Source of the DNA: CAYYKK01 sp046351395
Lineage (GTDB): Bacteria > Myxococcota_A > Polyangia > Polyangiales > Polyangiaceae
Assembly (NCBI GenBank): GCA_046351395.1
Contig: JAXLYP010000016.1
Span: 124,001 to 188,000, forward strand
Direction of reading: 5' to 3'
DNA: 64,000 bases
Below are positions 43,892 through 53,581 of this stretch, piece by piece (position 1 is the stretch's first letter; each line of letters starts with the position of its first letter). The position numbers and the translations under genes were made by a program. The notes under the pieces are model-generated. The model had not been told where the DNA came from, made no database searches, and saw only the letters and a list, made by a program, of their open reading frames with translations.

Positions 43892-43922
43892 CTCGCCCCA
43901 ACGGCCGGGTCGTTGGGGCGAG
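43892..43922. terminator. 12-base-pair hairpin between convergent genes
   Basis: CTCGCCCCAACG and CGTTGGGGCGAG flank a 7-base loop, 9 bases after the channel stop and 33 bases before the convergent gene end at 43955. No T-run, but a strong GC stem between convergent genes suggests a bidirectional barrier. Confidence 0.55.
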
Positions 43923-43954
43923 CGCTCTGCGGGCGTTGAGGCGTGCCGCAGCCG

Positions 43955-46900
43955 TCAGGAGTCGATGCCGATGCCGAGCTTCTGACGGAGGTTGAAGTAC
44001 TCCTCGCTCACCGCGAAGAGCAGCAGCTCTTTGCTGCGCTCCTTCGCAGCGACGCCGCCGCCATCGTCCATCGCGCGCACCATCTCGAGGGCGACCTCGA
44101 GATCGTGGGCGAGCAGCAGGCCCACGCGATCGGCCGAGAGGTCGACCCCGTTGACCCACTTCTTCAGATCGATTGCGCCCGCGTTGAGCAGCTTCGTCAC
44201 GAGGCTCTGAAGCGTGTCGCGTACGCCACCCGTCAGGATTTGCTCGATCAGCGCCTGGTTCTCGGCGACGGGCTGCTCGAGCTCCGGCTTGATCGGGAAC
44301 GCGGGGACCACGAGCTTGATCGCCGCGAACAGCCACGCGCGGAGCCCCGTGCCCGTCGGCACGATGTGGCGGATGTAGAGGCCCGGGCGGTAGTAGCTGA
44401 GGTGACGCCCCGCGATGAACGCACTCGGTTGACCGGGGAGCTCGTGCGCGAGCGCGGCGGCCCCGAGGACGATCGCGGGCGTGTGGGCGTGAAGGAAGGA
44501 GAGCCCACCCGGATCCTCCGGGTTCTGGAACGTCGGCGGGGGCTCCATGCCGAGGACGCCGGCGGCGTAATACAGCGTCTGCGACATGGGGTAGGGGTGC
44601 CGCACCAGATCGAGTTGGTACGCGAGCTGGTAGCCGAGCTGCTCGAGAGGTTGACCGTTCCTGCGGAAGACGGCGGGCTCGATCAACGCGAAGATCGCGG
44701 TCACCAGGGGGTCGGCCTCCGCGTGGAGGATCGTGGCCCAGTCGTCCCCCGTGAGCCGTGACTGCGCCGCGGCCGCAGTGTCGGAGCGCATGCGGCGGTA
44801 GAACCGCTCCTCGTCCGCCTCGGCGAGGTTCATGCACGCGAGCGCCTGGCAGAGGCACCACGCCGCGTCCGCGCGCTTCGCCTCCGTGTAGAGCTTGCGG
44901 AGGAGCCGGTACGGCTCGGGCTTGAGCGGGTTGCGCGCGAGGATCGGCCGCTGCGCGGCGACCGCCTTGTCGAGGTACACCGCAGGATCGCTCGCGTAGA
45001 TGGAAGCGAGGAGCTCGTTGCGCTCCACGTTCTCGGGATCCAGCGTCTGCGCGGCCTCGTACGCGTCGATCGCGTCGTTCGTCCAGCCGAGCTTCTCCTT
45101 GTAGAGCTTGCCGAGCTTGTCGAACGTCGCGAGCATCTTGTCGCGGTCGTTCGCGTCCGTCGCGATGTCGAGCTGCATCTTCAGCAGCCGCTCGACCCCC
45201 TCGTTGTCGCTCTTCTGCTCGCGCACCTCGATCGCCTCGAGGATGACCTTCTCGTTGCCCGGATCGAGCGCGAGCGCGTCGTCGTAGAACTGCGCGGCGC
45301 GCTCGAGATCGCCCATCTGTCGGGACGCGACCATCGCCGCGGTCTGCAGGTACTTCGACTTCTGCTTCGGCTCGCTCACCATCTGCGACAGCTTCAGGAC
45401 GATGTCGATCAGGCGCGACCAGTCCTTCTCGTCGCTGTAGAGCTGCATCAGTTTCGTGAGGACCTTGCGATCGTCCGGGCGCTCGTCGAGCGCGGCGACG
45501 TAGCTCTTGCTCGCTCGCGTTCGGTCCTTCATCTGGTTCGAGTAGATGTCGCCGATCTCGAGCAGGAGATCGCTGCGCGCTTCGCCCGAGAGCGCGTCCA
45601 GGCGGCGGGTCTTGATGCGGATGACCTCCTCCCAGTCCTTGCGCGCCTCGTGCACCTTGCAGAGCAAGTCGATCGGCGCGTCTGTCTCCGGGTTGAGGTC
45701 GCTCGCGTCGCTGAGGGGCTGGAGGGCTCCCTCGAGATCCCCGCTCTTGAACCGTGCCTCGCCGAGCCCGAGCGCGACGAGCGCCTTCGTCTCGGTGTGG
45801 AGCTCCTTCTCGAAGCGCGCGCCCACGTCCTCGTAGAGCTTCACCGCGCGCGCCGCCTGGCCTGCGTCGAGCAGGACACGCGCCGCCTTCACGAGCGCGT
45901 CCACGTTGTCCGGCGCGAGCTTGAGGAGGTTCTCCACGGTGCCGACCGCCTTCTCGGTCGACCCCGTCTTCGAGAGCGCGTCGATGTAGCGCAGCATCAC
46001 CCGCACGCGGTCGTGCTCGGGCAGCGCGTCCACGCGCGACACGACGCTCTCGAGCGCCTTCGCCGTCTCGAGGAACCGGCCCGCGTCGAAGGCGATGTCA
46101 CCGGTGACCGTGAGGCCGACGAGCGACGTCGGATCGAGGTCGACCGCCTTCGTCGCGGCCTCGAGGGCCTTCGCGGACTCCTTGGTCTTGTCACGGTGAA
46201 GGAGGGCCATCTCGCCGTACAAGCGCGCCTTCGCGAGGTTCCCCTCGACGCGATCGATCTCTCGCGCGATGAGCTCCACGGCGCTCGCAGCGTCGCCGCG
46301 CGCGAGGTACGCCTGCCGGAGCGCGATCGTCGCCGTCGCGTTGGTCTTGTCCGCGTCCAGCGCCGCCTTGTAGCGCTCGATCGCGCCGTCCCGATCGCCC
46401 TTGTCCTCGAGGATCTTCGCGGCGCGCAGCCAGAGCTCCGCCTTCTGCGCGGGCTTGTCGGCCTTCGCCGCGAGGGACTCGACCGCGGAGAGCGCGGCCA
46501 TCGCGTCACCCGTCGCGACCCGCACGTTCGCGAGCGCTTCGAGCGCGCCGCCGTGCTGGGGGTCGATCTCGAGGACGCGCTCGTACGCCTTTTGCGCGCG
46601 CTGCGGCGAGCCGATCTGCTCGACGAGGACGCGCCCGAGCGCGAGCAGCAGGTCGACGCGGCGCTTGTCGTCGGTGACGATCTTCAGGTTCTTTTCGTAG
46701 AGGTTCGCGACGTCCTCCCAGCGGTCGAGCGCGCGATAGTGGCGGATGAGCGACGTCATCGCGCCCTCGTGCACGGCGTCGATCTCGAGCGCCTTCTCGA
46801 GCGCCGTCGCCGCCTTCTCGTGGCTCAGGAACTCCTCGTCCTGGATTCCGGCGATCCGCTCGAGCAGGTTCACCTTCTGCCGCGGCGTCGCCGCGATCGC

Positions 46901-49294
46901 GAGCTGCTTCTCGAGGTTCCCAAGCAGCTCCGAGTATCGGCCCTGGAGGTTCAGGATCCGATCGATGCCGCGGAGCGCGGTGAGGCTCTGCGGATCGAGC
47001 TCGAGCGCCGCCTCGAACCGCCGGAGCGCCTGCGTGCGGTTGTTGAGCTGGTCCTCGTAGACTTCCGCCGCGCGGCAGATCGCCTCGACCTTCGCGTCGC
47101 CCCGGAGCGCCTCCGCGCGGCGCTCGAGGATCTTCACATAGCCCTCGTGGTCGTTCAGCTGCTGGTAGATGCGCGCGAGCGCGTCGCACGCTTTGTCGTG
47201 CCCCGGATCCTCCGCGATGATCTGCTCGAACAGATCGCGCGCGCGGCCCGGATCGCTGAGCTTCGTCTCCAGGAGGTCTGCGGCCTCGGCGCGGAAGTCG
47301 CGCGTCTTCTCGGGCGTCGGCGCTCGATCCGCGCGGCGGAGGAGGACGGCGCCGAGCTCCTGCCACTGTTGGGCGCGGCGGTAGACCGCGGCCATGCCCG
47401 CGAGCGCCCCGTCGTGCGCAGGATCGACCGCGAGCACCGCCTGGAAGCAGGGCAGGCCGAGATCGGGGCGCGCGACCTTCTCGGAGTACCAACGCCCGAG
47501 GCGCGTGAAGAGGACGACCTTCACCTCTGGCGGCATCCGCGGGTGCCCGGACGCCTCGGAAAGGATGTTGAGGGACTCCGTCCAGAGCTTCGTGTCCTGG
47601 CCGGCGGCGCGCTCGAGATCCGCGGCGTACTCGTCGTTCTGGACGTCCTGCGCGAGGGCCTGGGCGAACGCGAACACCGCCTGCTCGTGATCGTCGAGCT
47701 CCCGCGCGTAGAGGTGACCGATCTGGCTGTAGGCCCGCGCTCGCTCCGTGTGGCTCTCGCTCTTCTCGCTCCGGGCGAGGAGCATCTCGATGAGCTCCTC
47801 GTGCTTGCCGTTGTGGCGGCGGAGCTCCTCCAGCGCGACCTCCGCGATGTCGTCGCTCGGGTCGAGCTCGCAGATCTGCGCGTAGATCTCCTCGGCGCGC
47901 TCGGGGTTCTTGCCGGCCTCGTACACGCGCGCCGCGCGGAACAGCAGCGACTTCTTCGACTCGATCGCCTTCGTCCGCTCCTCGCTCGGCTTCGCGTCCT
48001 TGTCGTCGCCCTCGGCGGCGGGGATCTCGACCTGGTCGGCGCCCACGATGAACGCCTCCGCGACCTTGGAGTGCTCGATGCCGAGCTCCACCGCGCCTTC
48101 GAGCGAGAGCGCGGCCTCCGTGTCCGACGGATCGGCGACGAGCAGGTCGACCTTCTCGTCGAACTGCGCTTGCGTCATGCCCTTCTGCGCGGCCTTGCCG
48201 ATCGGCTCGAGCAGATCGAGGACGGCTGCCACGCTCTTCGGTCGCGTCGACGGGGTGCGGTGCAGGAGCTTCGCGACCAGATCGTCGAGCGCGAGGCTGA
48301 CCCAGCCCTTGGGCGCGACCGAGCTCGCCGTGGGCGCGTTCGTGAGGAGGAAGTGAGCTGCGAGGTCCCCGCCCGTCTCGGACGCGAACGGCGGCTTGCC
48401 CGTGAGGAGCTCGAACAGCAGGCAGCCGAACGCGAACAAGTCGGACTCGGCGCCCGCGATCTTTCCGCGCAGCGTCTCGGGGGAGAGGCCACGGATGCCC
48501 GCAGGATGCGTGAGCGCGCTCCGACCGAACAGGCGCTCCGTGCCGCCGTCGACGAGGTACGCCTGCGACGCGCCCTGCGCGTTGCGCGCCATGATCACGT
48601 TCTCGAGCTTGATCCCGCCGTGGACGAGGCGCGCAGCGTGGAGCGCCTGGATCGCGCCGAGGATCCCCTTGATGAGCGGCTTCGCCTCGTTGATGTGGAG
48701 CGCGCCGGTCCGCGCGATCCTCGCGGAGAGGGCCTGCCCGTCGTTGAGCGCGGAGTACGCGTTGTAGGGGATGCCCCCGACGATGCCCGCCTCCACGTTC
48801 TTCGGCAGGTTCTCGTGCGCGACCTTCGCGAGGAAGCGCTGGTGCGTGACGAAGCGGCGCGCGGCGCCCGGATCCATCGTCGCGCTCCACTTCAGCGTGC
48901 GCAGCGTGAAGTCGGCGTCCCCCTTCTTCGCGGCGTAGACGATGCTCCGCGGCCCTTCGGCGATCTTCTTCTTGATCGTGAACGGCCCGAACACCGCGTC
49001 CGCCTTGAGCTCGAACGCAGACGCGCCCGGCGGCACGAGCACGACGCCGGCGGAGAGCGCCTCTTTGATCTTCGCGTCCGTCTCGGGCCGCGACGCGACG
49101 AGCGCGTCGAGCAGGGCGCCGACGGCGTGGGTTTCGACGCACTTGTCGACGAGCGCCTTCGCGAACGACGCCTTCGACGCCGTGCCACCGATCGTGGCCG
49201 GATCGAGGCCGAGGTAGTCGGCGGAGATCGCCGTCAGCTCCTCCAACGAGAACAGCCTCTCCAGCTCGCCACGCACGGTCTCGATCGACATCAT
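43955..49294 (-). CDS. protein-kinase-fold pseudokinase with a very long TPR region
   Basis: A 1779-residue protein, the largest single gene here. Residues 100-330 have a kinase fold: a Gly/Ser loop near 113-119, Lys135 (TLKW), a catalytic-loop equivalent HGGIKLEN (225-232), and a DGG (249-251) where active kinases have DFG. The proton-acceptor Asp of HRD is a Gly, so it is probably a pseudokinase. From about 450 to 1500 there are many TPR-like repeats with FEQIIAEDPGHDKACDAL and YERVLEIDPQHGGALEAL patterns, then a 250-residue helical C-terminal domain. Such kinase-TPR proteins are typical of myxobacteria and probably act as scaffolds. ATG at 49294 has GAGGA nearby. Confidence 0.82.
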   Translation of the reverse strand: MMSIETVRGELERLFSLEELTAISADYLGLDPATIGGTASKASFAKALVDKCVETHAVGALLDALVASRPETDAKIKEALSAGVVLVPPGASAFELKADAVFGPFTIKKKIAEGPRSIVYAAKKGDADFTLRTLKWSATMDPGAARRFVTHQRFLAKVAHENLPKNVEAGIVGGIPYNAYSALNDGQALSARIARTGALHINEAKPLIKGILGAIQALHAARLVHGGIKLENVIMARNAQGASQAYLVDGGTERLFGRSALTHPAGIRGLSPETLRGKIAGAESDLFAFGCLLFELLTGKPPFASETGGDLAAHFLLTNAPTASSVAPKGWVSLALDDLVAKLLHRTPSTRPKSVAAVLDLLEPIGKAAQKGMTQAQFDEKVDLLVADPSDTEAALSLEGAVELGIEHSKVAEAFIVGADQVEIPAAEGDDKDAKPSEERTKAIESKKSLLFRAARVYEAGKNPERAEEIYAQICELDPSDDIAEVALEELRRHNGKHEELIEMLLARSEKSESHTERARAYSQIGHLYARELDDHEQAVFAFAQALAQDVQNDEYAADLERAAGQDTKLWTESLNILSEASGHPRMPPEVKVVLFTRLGRWYSEKVARPDLGLPCFQAVLAVDPAHDGALAGMAAVYRRAQQWQELGAVLLRRADRAPTPEKTRDFRAEAADLLETKLSDPGRARDLFEQIIAEDPGHDKACDALARIYQQLNDHEGYVKILERRAEALRGDAKVEAICRAAEVYEDQLNNRTQALRRFEAALELDPQSLTALRGIDRILNLQGRYSELLGNLEKQLAIAATPRQKVNLLERIAGIQDEEFLSHEKAATALEKALEIDAVHEGAMTSLIRHYRALDRWEDVANLYEKNLKIVTDDKRRVDLLLALGRVLVEQIGSPQRAQKAYERVLEIDPQHGGALEALANVRVATGDAMAALSAVESLAAKADKPAQKAELWLRAAKILEDKGDRDGAIERYKAALDADKTNATATIALRQAYLARGDAASAVELIAREIDRVEGNLAKARLYGEMALLHRDKTKESAKALEAATKAVDLDPTSLVGLTVTGDIAFDAGRFLETAKALESVVSRVDALPEHDRVRVMLRYIDALSKTGSTEKAVGTVENLLKLAPDNVDALVKAARVLLDAGQAARAVKLYEDVGARFEKELHTETKALVALGLGEARFKSGDLEGALQPLSDASDLNPETDAPIDLLCKVHEARKDWEEVIRIKTRRLDALSGEARSDLLLEIGDIYSNQMKDRTRASKSYVAALDERPDDRKVLTKLMQLYSDEKDWSRLIDIVLKLSQMVSEPKQKSKYLQTAAMVASRQMGDLERAAQFYDDALALDPGNEKVILEAIEVREQKSDNEGVERLLKMQLDIATDANDRDKMLATFDKLGKLYKEKLGWTNDAIDAYEAAQTLDPENVERNELLASIYASDPAVYLDKAVAAQRPILARNPLKPEPYRLLRKLYTEAKRADAAWCLCQALACMNLAEADEERFYRRMRSDTAAAAQSRLTGDDWATILHAEADPLVTAIFALIEPAVFRRNGQPLEQLGYQLAYQLDLVRHPYPMSQTLYYAAGVLGMEPPPTFQNPEDPGGLSFLHAHTPAIVLGAAALAHELPGQPSAFIAGRHLSYYRPGLYIRHIVPTGTGLRAWLFAAIKLVVPAFPIKPELEQPVAENQALIEQILTGGVRDTLQSLVTKLLNAGAIDLKKWVNGVDLSADRVGLLLAHDLEVALEMVRAMDDGGGVAAKERSKELLLFAVSEEYFNLRQKLGIGIDS

Positions 49295-49609
49295 CAGTGT
49301 TCCTCGGCCTTCCGGGTGCAATGTGAGGGGCTCCAAAACGAGCCCGGGACGGGCGCGCGATGCTAGCCGTTGGAGCCGGAGACGGCGTCATATTTGTCGT
49401 TCGGCTGGGCGAAAACGCGCGCCCACGTCGGTGCGCATGGAGCTCGGCCCACCTCGCGTTGCGGATCTGCGAGGGTGATTGCGGACGTGCAACGCGGGCC
49501 CGCGCCGGCGGAGAGTCATTCCAACCAGTTGCAGGGGAAGCTCGACTGGCGAGCCGTTTGCTGTAGACGTTGTCGTCGAGGTTCGGCTCGGCTCGGTGAG
49601 GAGGGGACG
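49295..49609. other. 315-base divergent gap; no gene seen
   Basis: Lies between the divergent kinase-TPR gene and the small gene at 49610 and should contain both promoters. No convincing coding frame, hairpin with T-run or known RNA. Confidence 0.4.
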
Positions 49610-50068
49610 ATGAGCGGCGACTGCGTGGTGACCGCCACGGAGCGGGTGGGGCAAGAGGTGGTGCGCGAGTGCGTCGACGCGCTCGTCGAGGAGCTCTCGG
49701 CGTGGGCGTTCCAGCGGGAGAAGGTGCTCGCGAAGCTGGATCTGCGGGGGGCGCGCCGGGCGCGCAAGGCCGCCTCCGCGCTTCGGATGCTGCACTACGT
49801 GCTCGAGGATGGGGCCGCGTTCGAGGACGCCGTCGCGACCATCCTCGGTGAGTGCCACGCGCTCCTCGAGTCCACCGGAGAAGCCGAAGCCGGCGCGGCG
49901 CCCACGAGTCAGCCCCCGCCCGAGCAGTCGGGCCGCCGATCCCTCGACGGCGTGGTGCGGCTCAACGAAGACGACGAGCTCGACGACATCGACAAGACCG
50001 CGCCTGGCTTGCCGCGCGGTGTGCTGGAGAACTACCTCGCCGAGGTGAAGCGGGCCGCCGTCGGTTGA
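49610..50068 (+). CDS. small cytoplasmic protein of unknown function
   Basis: A 152-residue protein. Residues 10-88 are predicted helices with VECVD..VEELSAWAFQREK-like amphipathic pattern; the remainder is acidic and Pro/Ser-rich, ending in a short helix (LPRGVLENYLAEVKR). GAGGAGGGG lies 3-8 bases before the ATG at 49610, which fixes the start. The family is not recognised. It is divergent from the kinase-TPR gene and convergent with the Cys-rich lipoprotein gene. Confidence 0.65.
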   Translation: MSGDCVVTATERVGQEVVRECVDALVEELSAWAFQREKVLAKLDLRGARRARKAASALRMLHYVLEDGAAFEDAVATILGECHALLESTGEAEAGAAPTSQPPPEQSGRRSLDGVVRLNEDDELDDIDKTAPGLPRGVLENYLAEVKRAAVG

Positions 50069-50116
50069 CGCCGCTGTTCGAGGGCGGGAGCGGGGACAAA
50101 GGCATAGAACGGCGAA

Positions 50117-50171
50117 GACAACAAAGACGAAGAAAGACGAAGACAACAAAGACGAAGAAAGACGAAGACAA
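50117..50171. repeat. 25-base tandem repeat, two copies plus partial
   Basis: Two identical 25-base units (50117-50141 and 50142-50166) of an A/G-rich motif beginning GACAACAAAG, followed by the first bases of a third. On the minus strand it is T/C-rich and directly follows the hairpin at 50176-50205. Confidence 0.75.
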
Positions 50172-50205
50172 AAGCAGAGCGGCGGGGCTTCCGCTCCGCC
50201 GCTCT
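50160..50205 (-). terminator. intrinsic-like terminator of the Cys-rich lipoprotein gene
   Basis: A 10-base perfect stem (AGAGCGGCGG / CCGCCGCTCT, 10-base loop, 50176-50205) is followed on the minus strand by TGCTTTTGTCTTCGTCTTTC, a pyrimidine-rich stretch from the tandem repeat. It lies 50 bases after the lipoprotein stop. Confidence 0.6.
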
Positions 50206-50254
50206 CGAAGACGCGTGTCGTCCGCCGCCCGGACGACCGGTCATCCCTCGTGAA

Positions 50255-51184
50255 TCAGTTGCACTCGCCCGCGTCGCCGCACGTGTTCGCGCCCGCCGTG
50301 TCGCGGCAGGTCGTGAACGCGGTGAAGAGCTGGTTCGTGGTGCACCCCGCGCCATCCGGGTTCGTGAGGCAGGCCTTGCACGCCGTGTCCGCGAGGCAGG
50401 GGTCGTAGGCGGTGCAGCAGTGATCGCTGAGGCACGAGTTGCACGACGACGCGTTGTAGCCGAGCGTCGACCCGCAGATCGTGAACGTGCAGTCCGCCTT
50501 GCAGGTCGTGTGCTCGCACGTGTCCTGCGCCTGGTAGAGCATGTCGCTCGGGCTACCCGCAGTCCCGCAGGGCGCGCCTGGGTCGAGCGGCGGGTTCATC
50601 GTGAGGCACGCCTGGCAACCCGTGTCCGCCACGCAATCCTTGATCGCTTGGCAGCAGCTGTTGCCGAGGCACCCCGCGCACGCCTCATCGGCGAAGAGAA
50701 GCATGCTGTCGCAGATCGGGTACTCGCACGCCTGCGTCGTCTTGCAGTTCCCGTCGTAGCAGCTGAAGATCGCTTGGAGCGCGGTCAGGCCGGCGCCGGA
50801 CGTGTCCGCTGCGATGCAAGCGTCCTGGCAAGCGGAGTCGCCCGACATGCACGCGTTGAGGCAGACGACGAGCTTGCCGCAGTCCGAGTTGCTGTTCGGA
50901 TCGCACTCTTGGAGCTCCGAACAGCACGAGTCCTCCATGCAGGTCTCGCAGTCGGGGCGGTCGTCGAACGTGAGGCCGCACACGGGGCCGCCGCCGGTCC
51001 CCGAGGTCATCGCCGTGCCGGTCGTCGCCTTCGTGCTCGACGACGTGGCCATCTTCGTCCCGGTGGAAGCCGAGGTCGCTCCCCCAGCGCCGCCGCTGCC
51101 GTCGTCGCTCTTGCAGGCCGCCGCACCCGACGCGAGAAGGGCCGCCACGAACATCATCTTCACGCTTCCGGGAACTGCTTTCAT
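50255..51184 (-). CDS. cysteine-rich lipoprotein with three internal repeats
   Basis: A 309-residue lipoprotein (lipobox AAAC, Cys24) with a Ser/Thr/Gly linker to about residue 65. The rest has three repeats of the pattern C..C....CC.....C followed by spaced Cys, seen near 80-115, 165-200 and 245-280, suggesting three small disulfide-knotted modules. This kind of protein is common and of unknown role in myxobacteria, probably on the outer surface. It has its own terminator. It is divergent from nothing: the ABC exporter genes lie upstream on the same strand with a short gap. Confidence 0.85.
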   Translation of the reverse strand: MKAVPGSVKMMFVAALLASGAAACKSDDGSGGAGGATSASTGTKMATSSSTKATTGTAMTSGTGGGPVCGLTFDDRPDCETCMEDSCCSELQECDPNSNSDCGKLVVCLNACMSGDSACQDACIAADTSGAGLTALQAIFSCYDGNCKTTQACEYPICDSMLLFADEACAGCLGNSCCQAIKDCVADTGCQACLTMNPPLDPGAPCGTAGSPSDMLYQAQDTCEHTTCKADCTFTICGSTLGYNASSCNSCLSDHCCTAYDPCLADTACKACLTNPDGAGCTTNQLFTAFTTCRDTAGANTCGDAGECN

Positions 51185-51305
51185 GCTCGATCTCCTTGAT
51201 CGCTCTCCAAGACGGATAAGCTCCTCGACCCTACGTCGGCCTACGTCCGAGCGTCAACACCGTCGGTGCTTTCTGCGAAAAACGAAGGGAGTTTGATCGA
51301 ACGCC

Positions 51306-52430
51306 TCACGCGCTGAATTTGCGGAAATTGCGGACGGAGAGCACGACCATCACCGCGCTGATGGCGAGGAGGGCGAGCACGTTCGGGAGGAGCTCGAGCG
51401 GCCCCGCGTCCCGGAGCACGACCCCCCGCATGATCTCGACCATGTGGGTCGCCGGGAGGACGCGGCCGATCCACTTGAGGACGAACGGCAGGCCCGCGAC
51501 CGGGAAGATGTAGCCCGAGAGGAAGATGGACGGCAGGAGGAAGAACTGCGCCATCTGCTGCGCCTGCGCCTGCGTCTGCGCGCGGGTCGAGATGAAGAGC
51601 CCCATCGAAAGGAGCGCGAAGAGGTAGACCACCGCCATCGCGAAGAGGAACACGAGACTCCCCCGGATGGGCACGCCGAACCCGAACCGCATGGCGATGA
51701 GGATCATCGACATCTCCACCAGCCCGACGATGAGGTACGGGGCGAGCTTCCCGAGCATGAGCCCGAGCGGGTGGATCGGCGTCACGAAGAGCTGCTCGAG
51801 CGTGCCCTTCTCGCGCTCGCGGACGATCGACACCGCGGTCAGGACCATCGCCACGATCTGGAGGAGGATCGCGACGAGCCCCGGGATGATGAAGTTCGCG
51901 GTGCGGCCGTCCGGGTTGAAGAGCACGATGGGCTGCACGCTGAGGGACGGCTTCGGAGCGCCACCCGCCAGCCCCGACGCGATGCGGATGTTCTCGTCCG
52001 CCGCGACGCCGTTCACCGCGCCGAGCGCCTGCGCGCTCACGTTCGAGTCCGACCCGTCGATCAGCACGAGGACCTTCGCGCCTCCCCGCCTCGCGCGGTG
52101 TCCGTGGAAATCGGGGGGGATGACGATGCCGATCTTCGCCCGACCCGCGGCGATCGAGGACCGCGCGTCGTTCGGGTCCCGCGTGATCTGCGAGATCTTG
52201 AACGTGTGCGTCGCGCGCAGCTTGTCCATGAACTCACGGCTCTCGGCCGACGCGTCCTGATCCACGACGACCGTGGGCACGTTCGTGACCGTTTGGTCGA
52301 TGAAACCGAACAGCACGAGCTGGAAGATCGGGATCGTGAGCGCGATGACGAACGTGCTCCGGTCCCTCCGCATGTGGACGAACTCCTTGCGGAGGATCGC
52401 CACGAACGACGCCCAGAAATTCGAGTTCAT
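51306..52430 (-). CDS. ABC-2 type exporter permease
   Basis: A 374-residue permease of the ABC-2/YhhJ-YbhR type: one membrane segment near 27-45 (after FVHMRRDRSTF), a large extracytoplasmic domain (about 50-180) and five C-terminal membrane segments. The REREKGTLEQLFVTPI motif after the second segment is the family signature. It starts 58 bases after the ATPase stop, so it belongs to the same transcript as the ATPase and HlyD genes. Only one permease is present, so a homodimer is expected. ATG at 52430 is preferred over an upstream frame that is not protein-like. Confidence 0.88.
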   Translation of the reverse strand: MNSNFWASFVAILRKEFVHMRRDRSTFVIALTIPIFQLVLFGFIDQTVTNVPTVVVDQDASAESREFMDKLRATHTFKISQITRDPNDARSSIAAGRAKIGIVIPPDFHGHRARRGGAKVLVLIDGSDSNVSAQALGAVNGVAADENIRIASGLAGGAPKPSLSVQPIVLFNPDGRTANFIIPGLVAILLQIVAMVLTAVSIVREREKGTLEQLFVTPIHPLGLMLGKLAPYLIVGLVEMSMILIAMRFGFGVPIRGSLVFLFAMAVVYLFALLSMGLFISTRAQTQAQAQQMAQFFLLPSIFLSGYIFPVAGLPFVLKWIGRVLPATHMVEIMRGVVLRDAGPLELLPNVLALLAISAVMVVLSVRNFRKFSA

Positions 52431-52488
52431 CGACGGAGCCCCCGCTCGCCGCGGACGCGGCTCCTTCGCGGGTGGAGGCGCCCGGGGC

Positions 52489-53514
52489 TCATGGTTCCAC
52501 CGCGCCCCTCGCGAGCGCGGCGCGGGCGCGCTCCGCGGCCTCGCGCTGCGTGAGCGTGACGAAGACGTCCTCGAGGGAGGCCGTGATCGGCCGCGCTTGG
52601 GCGCGGGGGAAGCCCGCCGCGCGCATCGCGTCGAGGAGCGCGCGGTCATCCATACGCGCGTCGATCTCGGTATGCACCGCTTGCCCGAAGATCGTCGCCG
52701 CTTGGCAGAACGGTTGCTCACGGAGCCAGGTGAGCGCGCGCGCGGTCTCCGAGGTCTCGACCTCGACACGCCGGAACCCGGGCAGGTTCACCGCCTCGAG
52801 GCCCTTCAGGTGATCCGGGGTTCCGCTCACGATCATCCGCGCGAGGTAGAGGTAGCCAACCTCTCCGCACCGCTCGGCCTCGTCCATGTAGTGCGTGGTG
52901 ACGAGGAGCGTGATCCCCTCCGCGGCGAGCTTGAAGAGGAGATCCCAGAGCTCTCGGCGCGCCACCGGATCGATGCCCGCGGTCGGCTCGTCGAGGAAGA
53001 TGACGCGAGGTTCGTGCATCAGCGCGCTGCCGAGCGCGAGGCGCTGCTTCCATCCGCCCGAGAGGAGACCCGCTCGCCGATCGAGGTAGGGCCGGATGTG
53101 CGTGAGCTCGATCGCGGCCTCCTGCCGCTGCCGGAGGCGCGCGCCCGAGAGCCCGTAGACGCGCGCGTAGAAGTCGAGGTTCTCGCGGACCGTGAGGTCG
53201 TCGTAGAGCGCGAACTTCTGGCTCATGTAGCCGATGCGCCGGCGGATCTGCTCACCCTGCGTGGCGACGTCCAGCCCGAGGACGTGCGCGCTCCCCGACG
53301 TCGGCGCGAGCAGGCCGCACAGGATGCGGATGAGCGTCGACTTGCCGGAGCCGTTCGGCCCGAGCAGTCCGTAGATCATCCCGGTGCGCACCTCGAGGTC
53401 GACGTTGTCGAGCGCGGTGAAGTCCCCGAACTTGCGCGTCACTCCGCGCACGCTGATGGCCGGGGGTGCGCTCTTGCGCGACGAAGGTGGCGCCCGATCG
53501 ACGACCGCCGTCAC
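52489..53514 (-). CDS. ABC transporter ATP-binding protein
   Basis: A 341-residue ATPase. Walker A GPNGSGKST (52-60), signature LSGGWKQRLALG, Walker B RVIFLDEPTAGID and the TTHYMDEAERC switch region are present, followed by a C-terminal regulatory domain of about 100 residues. It resembles the DrrA/YbhF export class and should power the neighbouring permease. It starts 67 bases after the HlyD gene. Confidence 0.93.
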   Translation of the reverse strand: MTAVVDRAPPSSRKSAPPAISVRGVTRKFGDFTALDNVDLEVRTGMIYGLLGPNGSGKSTLIRILCGLLAPTSGSAHVLGLDVATQGEQIRRRIGYMSQKFALYDDLTVRENLDFYARVYGLSGARLRQRQEAAIELTHIRPYLDRRAGLLSGGWKQRLALGSALMHEPRVIFLDEPTAGIDPVARRELWDLLFKLAAEGITLLVTTHYMDEAERCGEVGYLYLARMIVSGTPDHLKGLEAVNLPGFRRVEVETSETARALTWLREQPFCQAATIFGQAVHTEIDARMDDRALLDAMRAAGFPRAQARPITASLEDVFVTLTQREAAERARAALARGAVEP

Positions 53515-53581
53515 TTGGTCGCTCCGGTGAGCCTCGTTTGCGCGGTCGTGCGCGCGCCACGATCCCGCGCGTGCGCGGACC

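Noticed and set aside
45650..49366. 1238-codon plus-strand frame
   Set aside because: Shadow of the TPR repeats of the kinase-like gene; repeated Leu/Arg/Glu composition comes from the periodic antisense codons.
50117..50171. Possible CRISPR array
   Set aside because: Two adjoining copies without spacers and only 25 bases long; a simple tandem repeat.
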